NCBI GenBank assembly: GCA_013399305.1
Contig: VXAI01000019.1
Coordinates: forward strand, 3,575,608 to 3,639,607
DNA length: 64,000 nucleotides
Source: Rostratula benghalensis
Taxonomy: Eukaryota > Chordata > Aves > Charadriiformes > Rostratulidae
Direction of reading: 5' to 3'
The notes under the pieces are model-generated. The model ran no database searches, had not been told where the DNA came from, and saw nothing but the letters and a program-made list of their open reading frames with translations. Each line of letters starts with the position of its first letter. Position 1 is the first letter of the stretch. Positions 1-13,009 of the stretch are shown here, in pieces. The translations under genes were made by a program, and so were the position numbers.

Positions 1-1187
1 ATTTGCAAATTCCATTTAATATGTTGATACTTTAACAAATATTCTCATATTGCCATCTGCAAACACACAATGCAGCATAACACACTGACAACTATTTCAA
101 AGGACAGCCATCCCTTGACATTCTTCAAATAAGTAGCTTAAGGATAAATTGTTCAATTATTAAAATGTCTAGTAACCAGCTTGATTTATTTGGAATCACT
201 GGCCCACAGCGTGAGCCTCTCCCATAAATGTTCTAAAATAACATATTAAAATCCTTCTGAACCCCAAAAGTCTCCTTTGTTTACAGTAATCCTGACACTG
301 GTTAGTTTACTGGCAGTGATACTTGGTCCTCTCCAGTTGACCAGCACAGTCCCACTCCTTCTGAATGGGACTTGTCACCTGCTTCTATCTATTTATTTTG
401 CTTATAGACACACACGTACATTATGAAATCTCTGGAGCCAGACTTTTTTCCTGTATACACAGAATCCAAGAACAATTGTCCCTGAAAGCATCAGCAGAGA
501 ATCTAGGCTCTATTTATACCAATACTTGATAACAGCAACAATAATACACTTTAGAGGTTTATGTGTCTTTGTTGAGTAGAAATCATGAACTGCTACTGAA
601 CAGAAGATGCAACAGTAACATATGTTGTGAATTTCATCAAGAAACAAAGTGCACTTAAATAAAAGATGAAGAAAGTGAATTCTTAATTTTCTGTTGTTTT
701 GTGTGGAAAAAAAAATATAAGAGAGCAAGGGGTTTGAGGGGGAGAAAAAAAACCCAAAAAGCGACCAACCAAAAAAAAACACCAAAAAATAATATTCCTG
801 ACACTTCCATTGCAAGGGGGAGCATACTTGTGTATGTTTTTCTACTATTGTGCCTGTTTCAGAATACATACTAACTTGAGAGAGGGTCACCATGGTATTA
901 CAAAGCCAAACAAAATGTTTATTTAATAGCAGAAAGAAATGCACGCATGAATAAACTATAGAGGTCTCACTTAGACTAGACTCTATTACACAGACCAGCT
1001 TAAAGGAATATTTCAAGATCTTAACCAAAGGGAAAAAGCAGTTTAGAAAAGATCAGTCATTGGCTAACTGTGTTCCTTTTTAATAACTGCCTAATTCAAA
1101 ACTGAAAATCTGAAAGGTGTCTTCTTAACAAATAAATAATGAGAAAGTTTTCCTTGGGATTGTGTGTGACATTTTTCCTGAATTTTG
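1..1187. other. Upstream non-coding flank, no gene seen
   Basis: This is AT-rich unique-looking sequence with scattered stops in all frames. A 172-codon open frame on the minus strand (510-1028) is very rich in Phe, Leu and Ser, has no recognisable domain, and overlaps A-rich low-complexity sequence near 700-790, so I treat it as chance. No RNA gene or promoter is recognisable. Confidence 0.6.
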
Positions 1188-2790
1188 TAGAATAATAAAG
1201 TTGTTTGGGTTGGAAGGACCTTTAGAGGACATCTAATCCAAGCCCACTGCAATGAACGGGGATGTTTTTGATTCGATGAGGTTGTTCAGAGCCCCATCCA
1301 AGCTGACCTTGAACGTTTCCAGGCACCTACCACCTCTCCGGGCAACCTGGAACAGTGTTTTACCACCTTTAACGCAAAACACATCTTTCTTCTATCCAGT
1401 CTAAATCTTCTCTCTTTTAGTTTAAAACCATTACCTCTTACCTTATTGGAAAGGTCCTGCTAAAAAGTTTGCCCTCATCTTTCTTATAAACCCCTTCTAG
1501 GTACTGGAAAGACACAATAAGATCTCCCTGGAGTCTTCTCTTCAGGCAGAACAACCACCACTCTCTCAGCTCATAGGAGAGGTATTCCCTCCCTCTGATC
1601 ATTTTTGTGACCCTTCTTTGGCCCCACTCCAACATGTCCATGTCTTTCATTTGCTGAGGACTCCAGAGCTGGATGCAAGGCTCCAGCTGAGGTCTCACCA
1701 GAGCAGAGTAGAGGGGCAGAATCCCCTACCTCACCCTACTGGCCACACAGCTTTTGATGCAGCCCAGGATGCAGTTGGCTTTCTGAGATGCGAGTGCACA
1801 TTGCTGGCTCATGTCTAGCTTTTCATTTGCCAGTACCCCCAAGTCCTTCTCTTTAAGGATGCTCTCCATCCCTTCAGCCCCAGCCTGTGTTAATCCTGGG
1901 GGTTGCTTCTGACCCAGGTGTAGGACCCTGTACCTGGACTTGTTGAACCTCATGAAGTTCACATGGGCCCACTTCTTGAGTCTCTCCAGTTGCACCTGTT
2001 GTGTCAACTTCACCACGCAGCTGGGTGTTGTCCACAGACTTGCTGAGGGTGCACTTGATCCCACTGTCTATGTCATTAATGAAGATATTGAGCAGTACTG
2101 GTTCCAGTACAGCCCCCTGGGGATCACCACTTGGCACTGATCTCAATCTGGATATGGAGACATTGACCACACCCTTCTGGGTGTGACCATCTGACCAATT
2201 CCTTATCCAATGAACAATCCACTCATAAAATCCACCTCTCTCCAATTCAGAGAGAAGGTTTTGTGGGGAACTATGTCAAAGGCCTTACAGAAGTGCAGAT
2301 AGACAACATCCATAGCTCTTCCCTTGTCCACTGATGTTGTCACCCCATCATAGAAGGCCACTGTGTTGGTCAGGGAGGACATGCCCTTGGGGAAAACATG
2401 CTGGCTGTCTTGAATCAGCTCCCTGTCCTTTATGTGCCTTAGAATAGCTTCTTGAAGGGTCTGTTTCCATGATCTTCCCAGGCACAGAGGTGAGGATGAC
2501 AGGGTGGTAGTTCCCAGGTTCCTCCCTTCTACCCTTTTTAAAAATAGGTGTAATGTTTCCCTTTTTCCTAGGGACTTCAACTGACTGCCATGACTTTCAA
2601 GTATGAGAGAGAGTGGCTTGGCAACTACACCAACCAACTCCTTCAGGACTCTGGGATGCATCTTATCAAGACTTCTGTACGTTCATATTCCTCAGGTTGT
2701 CATGAACCTGATGTTCTCTTACAGAGGCAATGACTTTGCTCCCCAAGTCTCTGTCACGTGGTCCATCCTCTCGAGAAGTGTGGGGACATG
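1188..2790 (-). mobile_element. CR1-type LINE, 5'-truncated, antisense, decayed ORF2
   Basis: Read on the minus strand, this stretch shows the C-terminal half of a CR1 (chicken repeat 1) non-LTR retrotransposon ORF2 followed by its 3' UTR. Minus-strand frames at about 2661-2203 and 2245-1874 resemble reverse transcriptase palm segments, including a FINDI-like stretch before the catalytic box. The catalytic box itself reads SVDNT where active elements have an F/Y-A-D-D type motif. The readable frames at 2661-2203, 2245-1874 and 2064-1726 are not continuous, so the copy carries frameshifts and is dead. The 3' end near 1188-1260 has the usual CR1 tail text (ggttggaaggacct on the + strand). CR1 copies are usually 5'-truncated and lack target-site duplications; none is obvious here. 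Both limits are estimated by eye and may be off by tens of bases. Confidence 0.9.
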
Positions 2791-4993
2791 ATTTGCTTTC
2801 ATCAAAAATCAGTCTGAAATTTTCTACAGTTTAAGATTATGGCAAAATATTTTTTTATTGTTAATTTTGCTTAGGGTCCAATTCTTCAACAGTTGATTAC
2901 ACTGGAATTTATTCTTACATTTAACCAAGTAACTTTTAGAAAGAGTAATTCCTATCCATATTAATCTGTGAATAGTCTGAGAAATTCAAGTCCTTGATGC
3001 AAAGAGCAAACATGGAGGTCTGGCAGCACAGCTTCACTGTGCTGCTATTAACCCACTTATTGCATTTTCGGAGAAAATTTTAGTCTTATGATAAAGTCTC
3101 TAGACGTGTCCCCTTTTATCTTCTGAAACTCTGAGTGTGTATAACATCTTTTTTCTGCATCCTAAACACACGTCTTCACAGACCTAAGATTAATTCACAA
3201 ACAAATTTCTTACAGCCAGTGATGAGCTCTCGGAAGGCAACTGCATTCCGTCTCCACTGAAACGGGTCAGCCTCAAGCCAGTGACCTGGCAGTGAAAAAT
3301 CCATTCTCCCTCCCCTGAGCATCCATCATCTCAGATAGCCTTTTTACTCTGTAATTATTTATTTCCGCTAAACTCTAAAGTACCCTATGATGCTTGGTAA
3401 GATACAGGCAATTTAACTTTTATATTTGATATTTCATCAACATGCAGAAAACTCTTTCATGGTCGGAGCTTTTATTCTTTTGTGCAGTGATCTTTGCAAT
3501 TAGAGCACAATTGGAGAAAATACAAAAGAAGAAATACAGTCCACTGTGTGTGAAGATACTCTGGAAAAATATTTTAATCTGAACTAAAGGCAGCAGTCTG
3601 TTGCCAGATATTAAAAAAAAAAAAAGGACAAAATCTTCATAAAGCATTTTATAAATACAGTTCACATAACACGATCATGTAGGGGTCTGTTATAACCACT
3701 GCAATTTAATTATGTAAAATCTTTTCTCAATGAGCCTATCTCATCTGATCGAAAAAATCCATTTTCATCATAAAAAAAGGCCAGAAGTAAACAAAAATAA
3801 TTTAAATAGGTAATGTTATTTATACAATTAAATAGTTACACAGTCCTTGTCACCATATAGACTGAGTATTTTCTTTGATATATTTTACTGTTTAAATCAG
3901 GCAAGACGAGAGGACCTGTATGCAGCAATGCACAATTTCACATAATATAGTTTCTGCCTGTCGCCCCGGTAATGAAATAAGGAGATGGAATATTTCAAGT
4001 ACTTGAGTGAAAAGACTTTCTCCTGCCAGCTCAAACATGGTTACTTACTGAACACAGAAACTCCATTGCTGTGAAAGCAGCGAATCTTTTTCAGTCTGCA
4101 TTTTACCTTCATTTTGCAAAGGATTATGAGAGTTATGGCAGTGACTTCATGAGATACAATCACTCAATTGTTTTTGATTCCCTGACATACTTCAATCCTG
4201 ACAGGAAAGTACAGGTGGTAAATTATTGCATTTATTTTATGTGGTTTTCTTTGGATCACAAATTGAAAATGCTCATGTATAAAAGTTTCTAGCTCAACAC
4301 ATCCTTTCCTTAGGATCATTTCACTTGAAAAGTGTCTCGATAATATTGAATATAAAAAAAAAAAAAGAGAATGATGAGGTTTTCCAGCAGACAAATGGTT
4401 AAAAAATTATCTGGATTCACTGCACTTGTGGGAAGAAAGTTTCAAAACCAAGACTTCCTGAAACAGAAAGGCCTCTTATTTATATTGAGGAAATGCTAGA
4501 TAAGATATTTGGCTGATCTTGGGCAGATTTTCAGCAGAAGTTCAAATGAAGGTTCAGTGGAGTGTTCCATTCCTGAGCACTTATGGTGGTAACAGTAATA
4601 GGAGAGAAACCTGAGCTGAGAGAAAAGTCAATAACTTGAGAGCAGAGAAGGAGTTATCATCAAAGCCAGCCTTCCGTCGTGTACTCAGATTGTGATTCCT
4701 GTTGCAGTCACGGGGTGGTAAGCACACAGAAAAGTTGTGAGAGAGACAGCCTTAGCAGAAATGTCCCTAAAACCTGTTAAAAAGGGAAAGAGGGGAGAGG
4801 AAGACAGAAAATACAAATCAAGAATTAACCAAGGAAAGGCAGGATTAGGTATGATTTTTCTTCAAAATAATTTCATTTGGTACGATGCTTTGAAAATGAC
4901 AAATGTAAAATTTAAAGCAACCTTTTTCCTCATTGATCTCTCTTAGCAAACTGCTCTTGATTAACCCCTTTATAGCAGGGCCTGTTGCAATAA
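2791..4993. other. Upstream non-coding stretch
   Basis: Stop codons are frequent in all frames and only short spurious ORFs (up to 81 codons) occur. The sequence is AT-rich with A runs at 3610-3624 and near 4354-4366. No RNA gene, splice-bounded exon or mobile element is recognised. Confidence 0.55.
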
Positions 4994-5257
4994 TCAAGGG
5001 GCAATGGTTTTAAACTAAAAGAAGGGAGATTCAGACTAGTTAAAGGAAGAAACTTTTTATCCTGAGGGTGGTGAAACACTGACCCAGGTTGCCCAGAGAG
5101 GTGGTAGATGCCCTATCCCTGGAAATGTTCAAGGTCAGGCTGGATGGGGTTCTGAGCAACCTGATCTAGATGAAGATGTCCCTGGTCATGGCAGGTGGGT
5201 TGGACTAGATGGCCTCTAAAGGTCCCTTCCAGTCCAAACTATTCTGTGAGTTTATGA
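4994..5257 (+). mobile_element. CR1 LINE 3' tail fragment
   Basis: This is the 3' terminal part of a CR1 element in sense orientation. It starts with aaggggcaatggttttaaac-type text, continues through the typical 'gtggtgaaacactgacccaggttgcccag' region and 'aggctggatgggg', and ends in ggtcccttccag... followed by an ATTCTGTGA-like terminal repeat near 5241-5257. No coding part is present. The boundaries are by eye. Confidence 0.88.
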
Positions 5258-8200
5258 ACTGAAATATATTTTCCTCTGGGAATTAATTAATCATTTCTTG
5301 TTGGATAAAATACATGTTGATGTATTTGTCTTTCCAGGTTTTGGGCAGCACTGTAATTTATTCAGAATATTGGAATGGGCCTGGTAGGGGTTTTGACTCA
5401 ACAACCTTTCACAAAGTATCTAAAATTCCATCCATACATCTGAAAAATTCCATCTGTGCTAGACCTATATGGATGAACGAATCCCCACAAACATTACTGG
5501 CTACATCTGCTTTCAAGGTACAAACAGACCTAACTACATTGGCTAATTGAAAAATCTGCATGAAACAGGCAAAAATAACCCAGTGCAATTCTCAGCTTAA
5601 CCATCTTAACTGACTGTCACTTCTGCAGATCACATAGCACTTTTCTGAAAGTGAAAATATTTCCTTCTTTCTCATGCGCCACCCGTTGAATTCTAACCAA
5701 TCTACCTCACCAATCCACCTTTCTCTTCATTCTGCTCCCTGTCTACGACCTTCTTGGCATATACAGCTTTGGAATAAAACAGGTTTTCCTGAAGTTAAAG
5801 AAAATGGTTAGGAGTTGAGCATAGGAGCAGACAAGTTTTATTATACACCTTCGGCTTCTGAGACACTACCTTTATAAAGATTGTCAATACAAAATAATAA
5901 TACACTAGACTTTTATTTTAAGGGCAATTCATGCCTGAAGGCATGCTCTATAACTTACTGCAGGTAAGCAATGATGTTGCAATTACAAAAAGAAAAGGAC
6001 ACAACATATTTCTTGTGACTGACACATTTATAGATGCTTATGATGTGGAAATGGGATACATTGATATTGATTCTCACTTAGATCCTATTTTGATATATGC
6101 TTTTATTTTACAGACATTGACCTTTATGTGATCCCATTCGTATGAGGGAATTTTTCCACACGTTCAGAGTCATACAATATTGGTCTGAATAAACACTTCC
6201 CCAGTGTTCATGATTTGGCTAATTTACATAGTCATAACACTACCTGAGGTGCCATAACAGTACTAAAGATGGTATAGAGTACTGAAAATTGTATAGAGAC
6301 TAGAACTTAAATAAGACATAGCTTTGTTATGGAGGATGAGGTGTTATATTGAGCTTGGTTGTTCTGTGAGGCTTTTAGTGATTCAGTTATAAAAATACAG
6401 AACTTAGCAAAAAAGAAAAGAAAAATAGTTAAGAAGGCAGCAATCCATGTTCTCTATGTTTAAAACGAAATGAAAGTTTTGTAAGTTCTGAAAGAGTAAT
6501 AGAAAAACAGGTTGTGAAATCCTATTCAGTAATACAGAACACATGGGAAAAAGAGAATAAGTAGATAAGCTTTACTCTGAATATTTAGATTAATCATTTT
6601 ATTTGGAAATTTTGCTTTGGTAACACGATTCCTTAGCATATACCACAAAAGAAACACCACGGTTTTATAAGGATTGTGATGGAAACACGGATCAGGTACA
6701 GTACTAAGTGGATAGACCTACAGGTAAGCACCGAGTTCTTAATTCTTCATCTTTGAAAACCCTAAATTTACCTGTAATTCTAAATTATTTGCAGCAGGAG
6801 TAGGTATAGTGGGCCACATTATGAAATAAAACATTGAGCTTTCACAGTGATGGAAAATAACTTCTTTTCTAACTCTCAGCTTTTTAAAATTCTGAAGTCA
6901 TCTAGGTTTTTAACCATTTGGATTTGCAAATCCTAAACCAAACCATAACCTAAGATTAATTAAATCTAGAGGAATAAGTGATATCTCTTCAAGAAACCTG
7001 AAGCTTATGACATTGTAGATGCCAAGTCAAGTAAGATCTCTTCGAGCCCTGCAGTACACTGAAGTCATTGGGTTTCAGGTTTATATGCTATATATATAAG
7101 TTGTAAGTCTAAACCCAGTCTTTGTAAAAGGACAAATGACCACAATAAAAGGGGCATAGTGACATAGTCCCAGTGAAGAGCTATGCCTTTCTTTATGACC
7201 TGAAGAATTTTGAAGACATTCAGAGAATTAAATTTCAACATTAATCATCCTAGACTAAATTAAAACTGGCTACCAATCCATGAACACTAGACAAATCCAC
7301 GGCTTACACAAAGACCAACCTTATTCCTGATGTTTATAAGCAGCACAGTCACTGGGGCTCTCTAGTTTTCATTACAGTTTTTCAAACCCTGATTCTAGCT
7401 TTAGGACAAGTTTTGGAACCGGAAGAACAAGTACCTTACTACAAAACAGAGCACAGTAGTTTGACACCAGCCTTTCTTTTCCTTCTTTCAGCCCTATGTG
7501 ATCCTGATGTCACCTGAGTTCTTAAAACTGTTGTGAGCTCGCACCCGCTCCAGGATTAAAAGAATCTGTATAACTGATTCCAACGGCTCAAAACCAAGGA
7601 AGTTGTGTCTTCAGTTTATCACTATTGTTTAGCACTATGATATATTAACAACACCTGGACTCTGACTTTTTTAGTTTTAAAAGCCTTGAAGTTCAAATTG
7701 CTAAATTTACAGCTGAAGAACCAGCTCTAGAAAACAGGAGGTTTAAGACCCAGCAGATTTCTTTTACCTCTTTTTGTCTTACAGAGCGCCAAAGTCATGT
7801 TGGTGCTGGACTGGTGAGCCTCAAAATCCTGCTCCTAAGTCCAGTGTTAAACCTGGCCTTCACAAAATCACAATACCAGCCTATACAGCTGGTATTTACA
7901 AAGAGTTTAATCACCATTATAGCCTAGCCCTTTTCTGATCCTTTTAAATACTTGAATTGTCCTTTAATTATTTAAGTCTAAATTCAAAAGCCTCTAAATT
8001 CTGCAGCCTCCTGTTACAGGTGTGAGACTGTGAACTGATGTCTTTCTGCCTTGAGCACAGTGGAATTGAACTCAATTGGAGAAGATAACAACACCTGATG
8101 GAGGAGCAGACTTATACTACCATGCTGAGCCAGGAAAGATAAAAATCCCTGCAGATCTCCACAGTATCATCATTCCACCCTGGGGAATATTGAAGATAAG

Positions 8201-8626
8201 GGGGATGTTTCACTTTTGTTTGGGATGCACCAGCACAGACCATTAGCCTAATTTCAATCTGAAACTTTAATCAAAATACCAGCGCCGTCCATAACTGTGC
8301 AGCTGGTTCTGTTCCAATTTGCCTGTGTGCAATGGAGTAGGGTAAAAACCATAAAAGAAAATTTCCCCTATGTGATTTTTTTTTTAACTATTTGTTATAA
8401 TGGTTTAGTTGTAATAGACTTATCTATCTGACTAGCCCTCAGCCTGAGATAGAATGGTGAAGGAAAGTGTGATGTGGAAAAGTGTCTCATTTCTGAAGTG
8501 AAGCAAAAACATTTCTCAAAAATTGGCATACACAGAGATAATCTGTGAGATCAAAATCTTGTAAATATGAGGCTGCCTAGTTCAATCCTGTTTAGAGAAT
8601 GTGATCCTCATCCCTGCTGCTTAGGG

Positions 8627-8645
8627 AAAAAAAAAAAAAAAAAAA
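8627..8645 (+). repeat. A19 homopolymer
   Basis: An uninterrupted run of 19 A residues followed by gaatc. There is no adjoining SINE-like body or tRNA-like box, so it is taken as a simple mononucleotide repeat and not the tail of a retroposed gene. Confidence 0.85.
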
Positions 8646-9910
8646 GAATCACTCTTCCAGATCAGCTGTCTCTGCCAGTTTAAAGGCTCAAAGCATAACT
8701 ATTCAAATATTTGACTGTCCTCACCCCATTAATACCTGAAGAACTAGTTGTACCTACCGTAATCTTTTAAGTCTTTTTTTCTTTGTTTTTTCCTCTATGG
8801 AATTGCCCCAGGTTTTCTTTACCATTACATAGATGTGTATTTAACTCATATCCACAAATAGCTGTAGCTCATAAGTCTAATGACTGAGTTGCCTCAATAA
8901 ACTCCTCTTTAGGTTCACAGGGCACACAGTGGATTGTCAAGTAGCTGAGACTGTTTAGCATTTCATTATACCAACGTTGATATATGACTATTATTCTGAC
9001 ATTGCTGCCTTGAAAATCTTGAAAAGCACCGTGAAAGGGTACCTAATCAAGTAGCCGGTGATATTTTACACAGTAAGAATTCCCTAGGGTAAAAGAAAGT
9101 CAATAAAAATAATTAAACTATGAAAAGTTAAATGTTCTTGCTCAAATTCCGTCAGGTAAAGAGATGCACGTAAAGGCAATCCTAAAGATTTTCAGGGGTT
9201 TCGCAAAAGTTTGGTTTATGCAGAAAAATGCCAGGACTCTCTCAACTGTCTATCTCACAGAAATCACCCCTTTTTCCCCTCAAAAAAGTCAGGAGGGTGC
9301 AGGGAAGTGGACAGTTGTGCTTCAACTCAAGTTTGCAGAGAGTAAGGAAGAACAGCCAGAAAGGCAGAATTGTTTTTCATTCCCCAGGTCTGCATTTATA
9401 AGACAGGAATGCATTTATAAACACGCTTACAAAATGCACTTATAAGACAGGAAACAAAATAGAGTGGGAAAGGAGTATACATCTTTGACTGCAGGCCAGG
9501 GAGAGGATGATTACCAAGGTTTTGGGCGTTGATTTGGTTTGTTCTGTTTTGTTTTCCAAAGGCTACTACTAATTGAGATGCTGGGGAGTTCTTCCTAAGA
9601 CACTGGGGCCAGATGAAGAACAGGAGGATGGCCAGAGCAGAGCTTCGACTAATCACCCGCCTTCTCTCTGCATAAACACGATTCAGAGAGGGTAAAGGTT
9701 TTGGGCTAGCTTTTTGTACTGTAGAGAGTTTTATTCTTACTGTGAAACCCACGTCAGATCTGTTCATATTTAGCTGACTGAGAACTTGCTTGAAACGGCG
9801 CCTGACCCCATTACAGAGAAGATGTATTTGCCCTCTGCCACAGAGGCTCAGTGTTTATGGGCCCTTGATTGCCCCCGAGTCTCAGGCTGCTATTGTGTTC
9901 AAAAGTGCTC

Positions 9911-9940
9911 TTTTTTTTTTTATTTTTTTTTTTTTTATTT
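9911..9940 (+). repeat. Interrupted poly-T tract
   Basis: T11, A, T14, A, TTT in a row. It lies in the middle of a non-repetitive block that looks conserved (about 9,780-10,130), so the tract may be a length-variable insert within a regulatory element. Confidence 0.8.
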
Positions 9941-12271
9941 GAAACAGCACTTGATGTAGCAATTGCAACTGTTTCACCCTCCTGGAGACCAAGCCATAAT
10001 TATCCTCGCCTTTGCCATCTCTGAGCCGGTGCAATTCAAAGTGCCGATTTCGATCTTTAAAGCTTTATGCAGCTGAAGTCCCTACAATTTGAAATTATCT
10101 ACTCTTTTCCAAAAATGGGAGCTGAGAGGTCAGTCCAAAATGCTTGAGATAGCCTTCCCCGTGTGCATACCCAGGGCTTCCAGCAGGAAAATTTCTCTGG
10201 AGGAGCCTTGACTTTGGTATTTACTCCCGATCTATTGACTTACCCCGTCAATCTATCCACTCCTGTTTGTTAAAAGTACAGCAAACAAGAGTTGGGATCT
10301 ATGAGGTTAGGTTTTGAGGTAGGTTAGTGAGAAAAGTGTTAGCACCATAATGCCTTACAGGGAGGTGATGATGATAATCTAGCAATATAATTTCTGATTG
10401 ATTTATTAGTTTATGGCAAGAGTGATCTTAACACAATTGTTTGCTGGTAGCCTGATACCAGATTTCTATTTCAGGCTTTGGGAAATAATTCCTAAGTTGA
10501 GGGATTTCTCTTAAAAGAAACCTGTCTGATCCAGAGAATTATTATTTTTTTTTATTATTTTATTGGCAGCTGAGCTAAAACTTGTTGCATTTTAGGCACT
10601 TCCACAAGGACATGGTTAGGTTAACAGCTGACCGGGAGTACTGAACATATTTTACTACAATGGTTATAGGAATGGAAGTATTTTTCAGAGAAGTGCATGG
10701 TGCCCTAGGCACTGAAGTGTGATTTCAGGTATTTTCTTTTGTACTTTCCTATAGGCTAGCAAAATGTAAGAGAATATATTAATTTTCTTCAGGGTAACAT
10801 ATCAAGTAGATACCCTGGGAAGATTAATCTTTAAATGTGATGGTCAACAATGATTAATACAGTCTTATTGACATCGTTTCAGAGAGCAAGAATCAAATGG
10901 CAGAGAAAGCATGAAATAAAGTTTGGAATATTCAGTAACTATCAGAATGACTTTGTCAATATTATTCATGATGTTAGAAACCTGGTTTAGAAGGTGAAAT
11001 TATATATATCAAGAAGATTTATGAATACATTTGCTTGGAGAGCTTGGCTCCAACACTTCATCTGAAGTGCTAAGCACCACTACCCACCATTGGAGAATGA
11101 CAGTATCCCTTTATTCTTCATTTAAAGTACTTACTGTCAGCATAGCATGTGTATAGCAAGAAATCTAAAGCAGAAGCCCCTGGTTTGGGTTTGTTTTTTG
11201 GGGTTTTTTTCAATCTTTACCAGCTACTTTTGAGAGATGCTCATGTCCCCTTTACAGAAGGTTAGTGCAATTGACCACCACTGCATGTCTCCAGGCACTG
11301 AGAATTAAAGCTTTGACAAATATTTAAAGAGTTTGCTGCGCTGGCCTTTCACTACTTAACACAGCAATCAACCACAGCATGGCCATGAGTCTGAAAGATA
11401 GCAAATTTTATACTCCAAAATTAGGAAATATTTGCAACTGTACTGAGTAGAAGTGTGGTTTGCATGTGTTTGTAGCTCTTTACTACAATGCCTTTAAAGT
11501 GTTCCCCTTTTAGCTCTTTTTCTGGAATGCTATTTCCAACGCCCTTCACTTGCTGAAGATCACTTTGAAGCAGTTTTCACAGAAGGAAAGATCATTTGGC
11601 CCAGTGGCACTTGGATAAGGACTTAGTATAATTCCATTTAGGGGCTTCAAAAAGTAACTCCGAGATGCTAAGTAAATCAATCAGCTCTGTCCATTGTAGG
11701 AATCTACAAGGCCAGAGAATTTTGACATTAAACTTTCCAGACAGGTTCATTCAAAGTGATCATTCACAGACTGAATTGGCTTGTGTGCACTATTTGGAAA
11801 CGTACCTGGTATTTATACACTGCAGTTTGTATCTGCTCTTCCTGACACAGAACGAACTGCACGCTCGCTTGGCTGATAGATTTTAGTGGTGTATCTTATA
11901 GGGAATAATGATCCAAAGTCCTCAGAAGTCAATTTGACTTTTGGAGGAAGGCCACGACTTGAAGGGTCTTAGGAATAAATGGTATCAGAAAAGAATATTT
12001 TCCCTTCTGAGAATCTTAAGAGTGCTTTACAAATTTAATGTTACACTTACCTCTCTCAGGTACATAATTTTTAAAGCAGTTTCTGTAGTTTTCCCAAAAT
12101 TTTGTAAACCCCACCTTTCAGAAACTGCTCAGGCCCCTGCTTTCAGCTGATTCCCACCTCTTAGCAGTGCCACCTCTCCTGGGCTTCGTCAACCCCCCTT
12201 TGTTACTTTGAATGAAGGAAAAGCACAATATAAGTTGCCTTGCTTAGTTATGCTTTATTATTTTTTTTTTC

Positions 12272-12612
12272 NNNNNNNNNNNNNNNNNNNNNNNNNNNNN
12301 NNNNNNNNNNNNNNNNNNNNNNNNNNNNNNNNNNNNNNNNNNNNNNNNNNNNNNNNNNNNNNNNNNNNNNNNNNNNNNNNNNNNNNNNNNNNNNNNNNNN
12401 NNNNNNNNNNNNNNNNNNNNNNNNNNNNNNNNNNNNNNNNNNNNNNNNNNNNNNNNNNNNNNNNNNNNNNNNNNNNNNNNNNNNNNNNNNNNNNNNNNNN
12501 NNNNNNNNNNNNNNNNNNNNNNNNNNNNNNNNNNNNNNNNNNNNNNNNNNNNNNNNNNNNNNNNNNNNNNNNNNNNNNNNNNNNNNNNNNNNNNNNNNNN
12601 NNNNNNNNNNNN
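12272..12612. other. Assembly gap (341 N)
   Basis: A run of N from 12272 to 12612. The left flank is a T10 run ending in C and the right flank is a pure AGAAG array, so the missing bases are probably the rest of a purine/pyrimidine simple repeat. It sits immediately 5' of the CpG island, so promoter sequence may also be lost. ORFs that run through it are artefacts. Confidence 0.98.
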
Positions 12613-12707
12613 AGAAGAGAAGAGAAGAGAAGAGAAGAGAAGAGAAGAGAAGAGAAGAGAAGAGAAGAGAAGAGAAGAGAAGAGAAGAGAAGAGAAGAGA
12701 AGAGAAG
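12613..12707 (+). repeat. (AGAAG)19 pentanucleotide microsatellite
   Basis: Nineteen perfect copies of the 5-mer AGAAG (95 bases), starting at the edge of the assembly gap and ending at the start of the GC-rich island. It is a pure purine strand, so it is a candidate for triplex (H-DNA) formation and for length variation. The true array is probably longer, because its left end is lost in the gap. Confidence 0.97.
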
Positions 12708-12904
12708 CTCAGCCCACTCGGAGTCACCCGCTGGTTTCAGCCGAGCAGGAACAGGGGCGACGGATCCCCTCAGTGGTGGCGGGTCCTTGCGGGGTCCGGG
12801 GCGGCCAGGGGAGGGTGTTCAGGCCTCCTCTCCTCACCTGCGGGCGGGCCCCAGGTGCGCGGCAGCGGCCCCGCGCGGAGGCGCCGAGGCGCGGAGCGGT
12901 GCGC

Positions 12905-12940
12905 GCTGCTGCCGCTGCTGCTGCTGCCGCCGCCGCAGCG
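12905..12940 (+). repeat. GCN trinucleotide repeat (12 units, GCT/GCC-rich)
   Basis: Twelve consecutive GCN triplets, mainly GCT and GCC. The run ends directly at a GTGAGG, which is splice-donor-like. It produces poly-Ala, poly-Arg or poly-Gln frames by translation artefact. It lies in the upstream half of the CpG island, probably promoter or 5' UTR. Confidence 0.85.
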
Positions 12941-13009
12941 GTGAGGAGAGGGAGGGGGCTGGTGCTGGGAGCGGGGCCCGAGGGGGACGGACGGAGTGCG
13001 AAAGGCGGC

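Larger units (their letters stand above)
5258..12271. other. Upstream flank of FAT1, no gene recognised
   Basis: About 7 kb of AT-rich non-coding DNA without a supported gene. It contains an A19 run (8627-8645), an interrupted T run (9911-9940), and a compositionally balanced block around 9,780-10,130 that looks like a conserved non-coding element. ORFs here, such as 123 codons on the minus strand at 9396-9767, show no recognisable domain. It may carry distal regulatory DNA for the gene downstream, but I cannot show this. Confidence 0.5.

Noticed and set aside
1874..2661. Minus-strand ORFs that look like reverse transcriptase
   Set aside because: They are pieces of one frameshifted CR1 element, not a host gene, and are reported as part of the mobile element.
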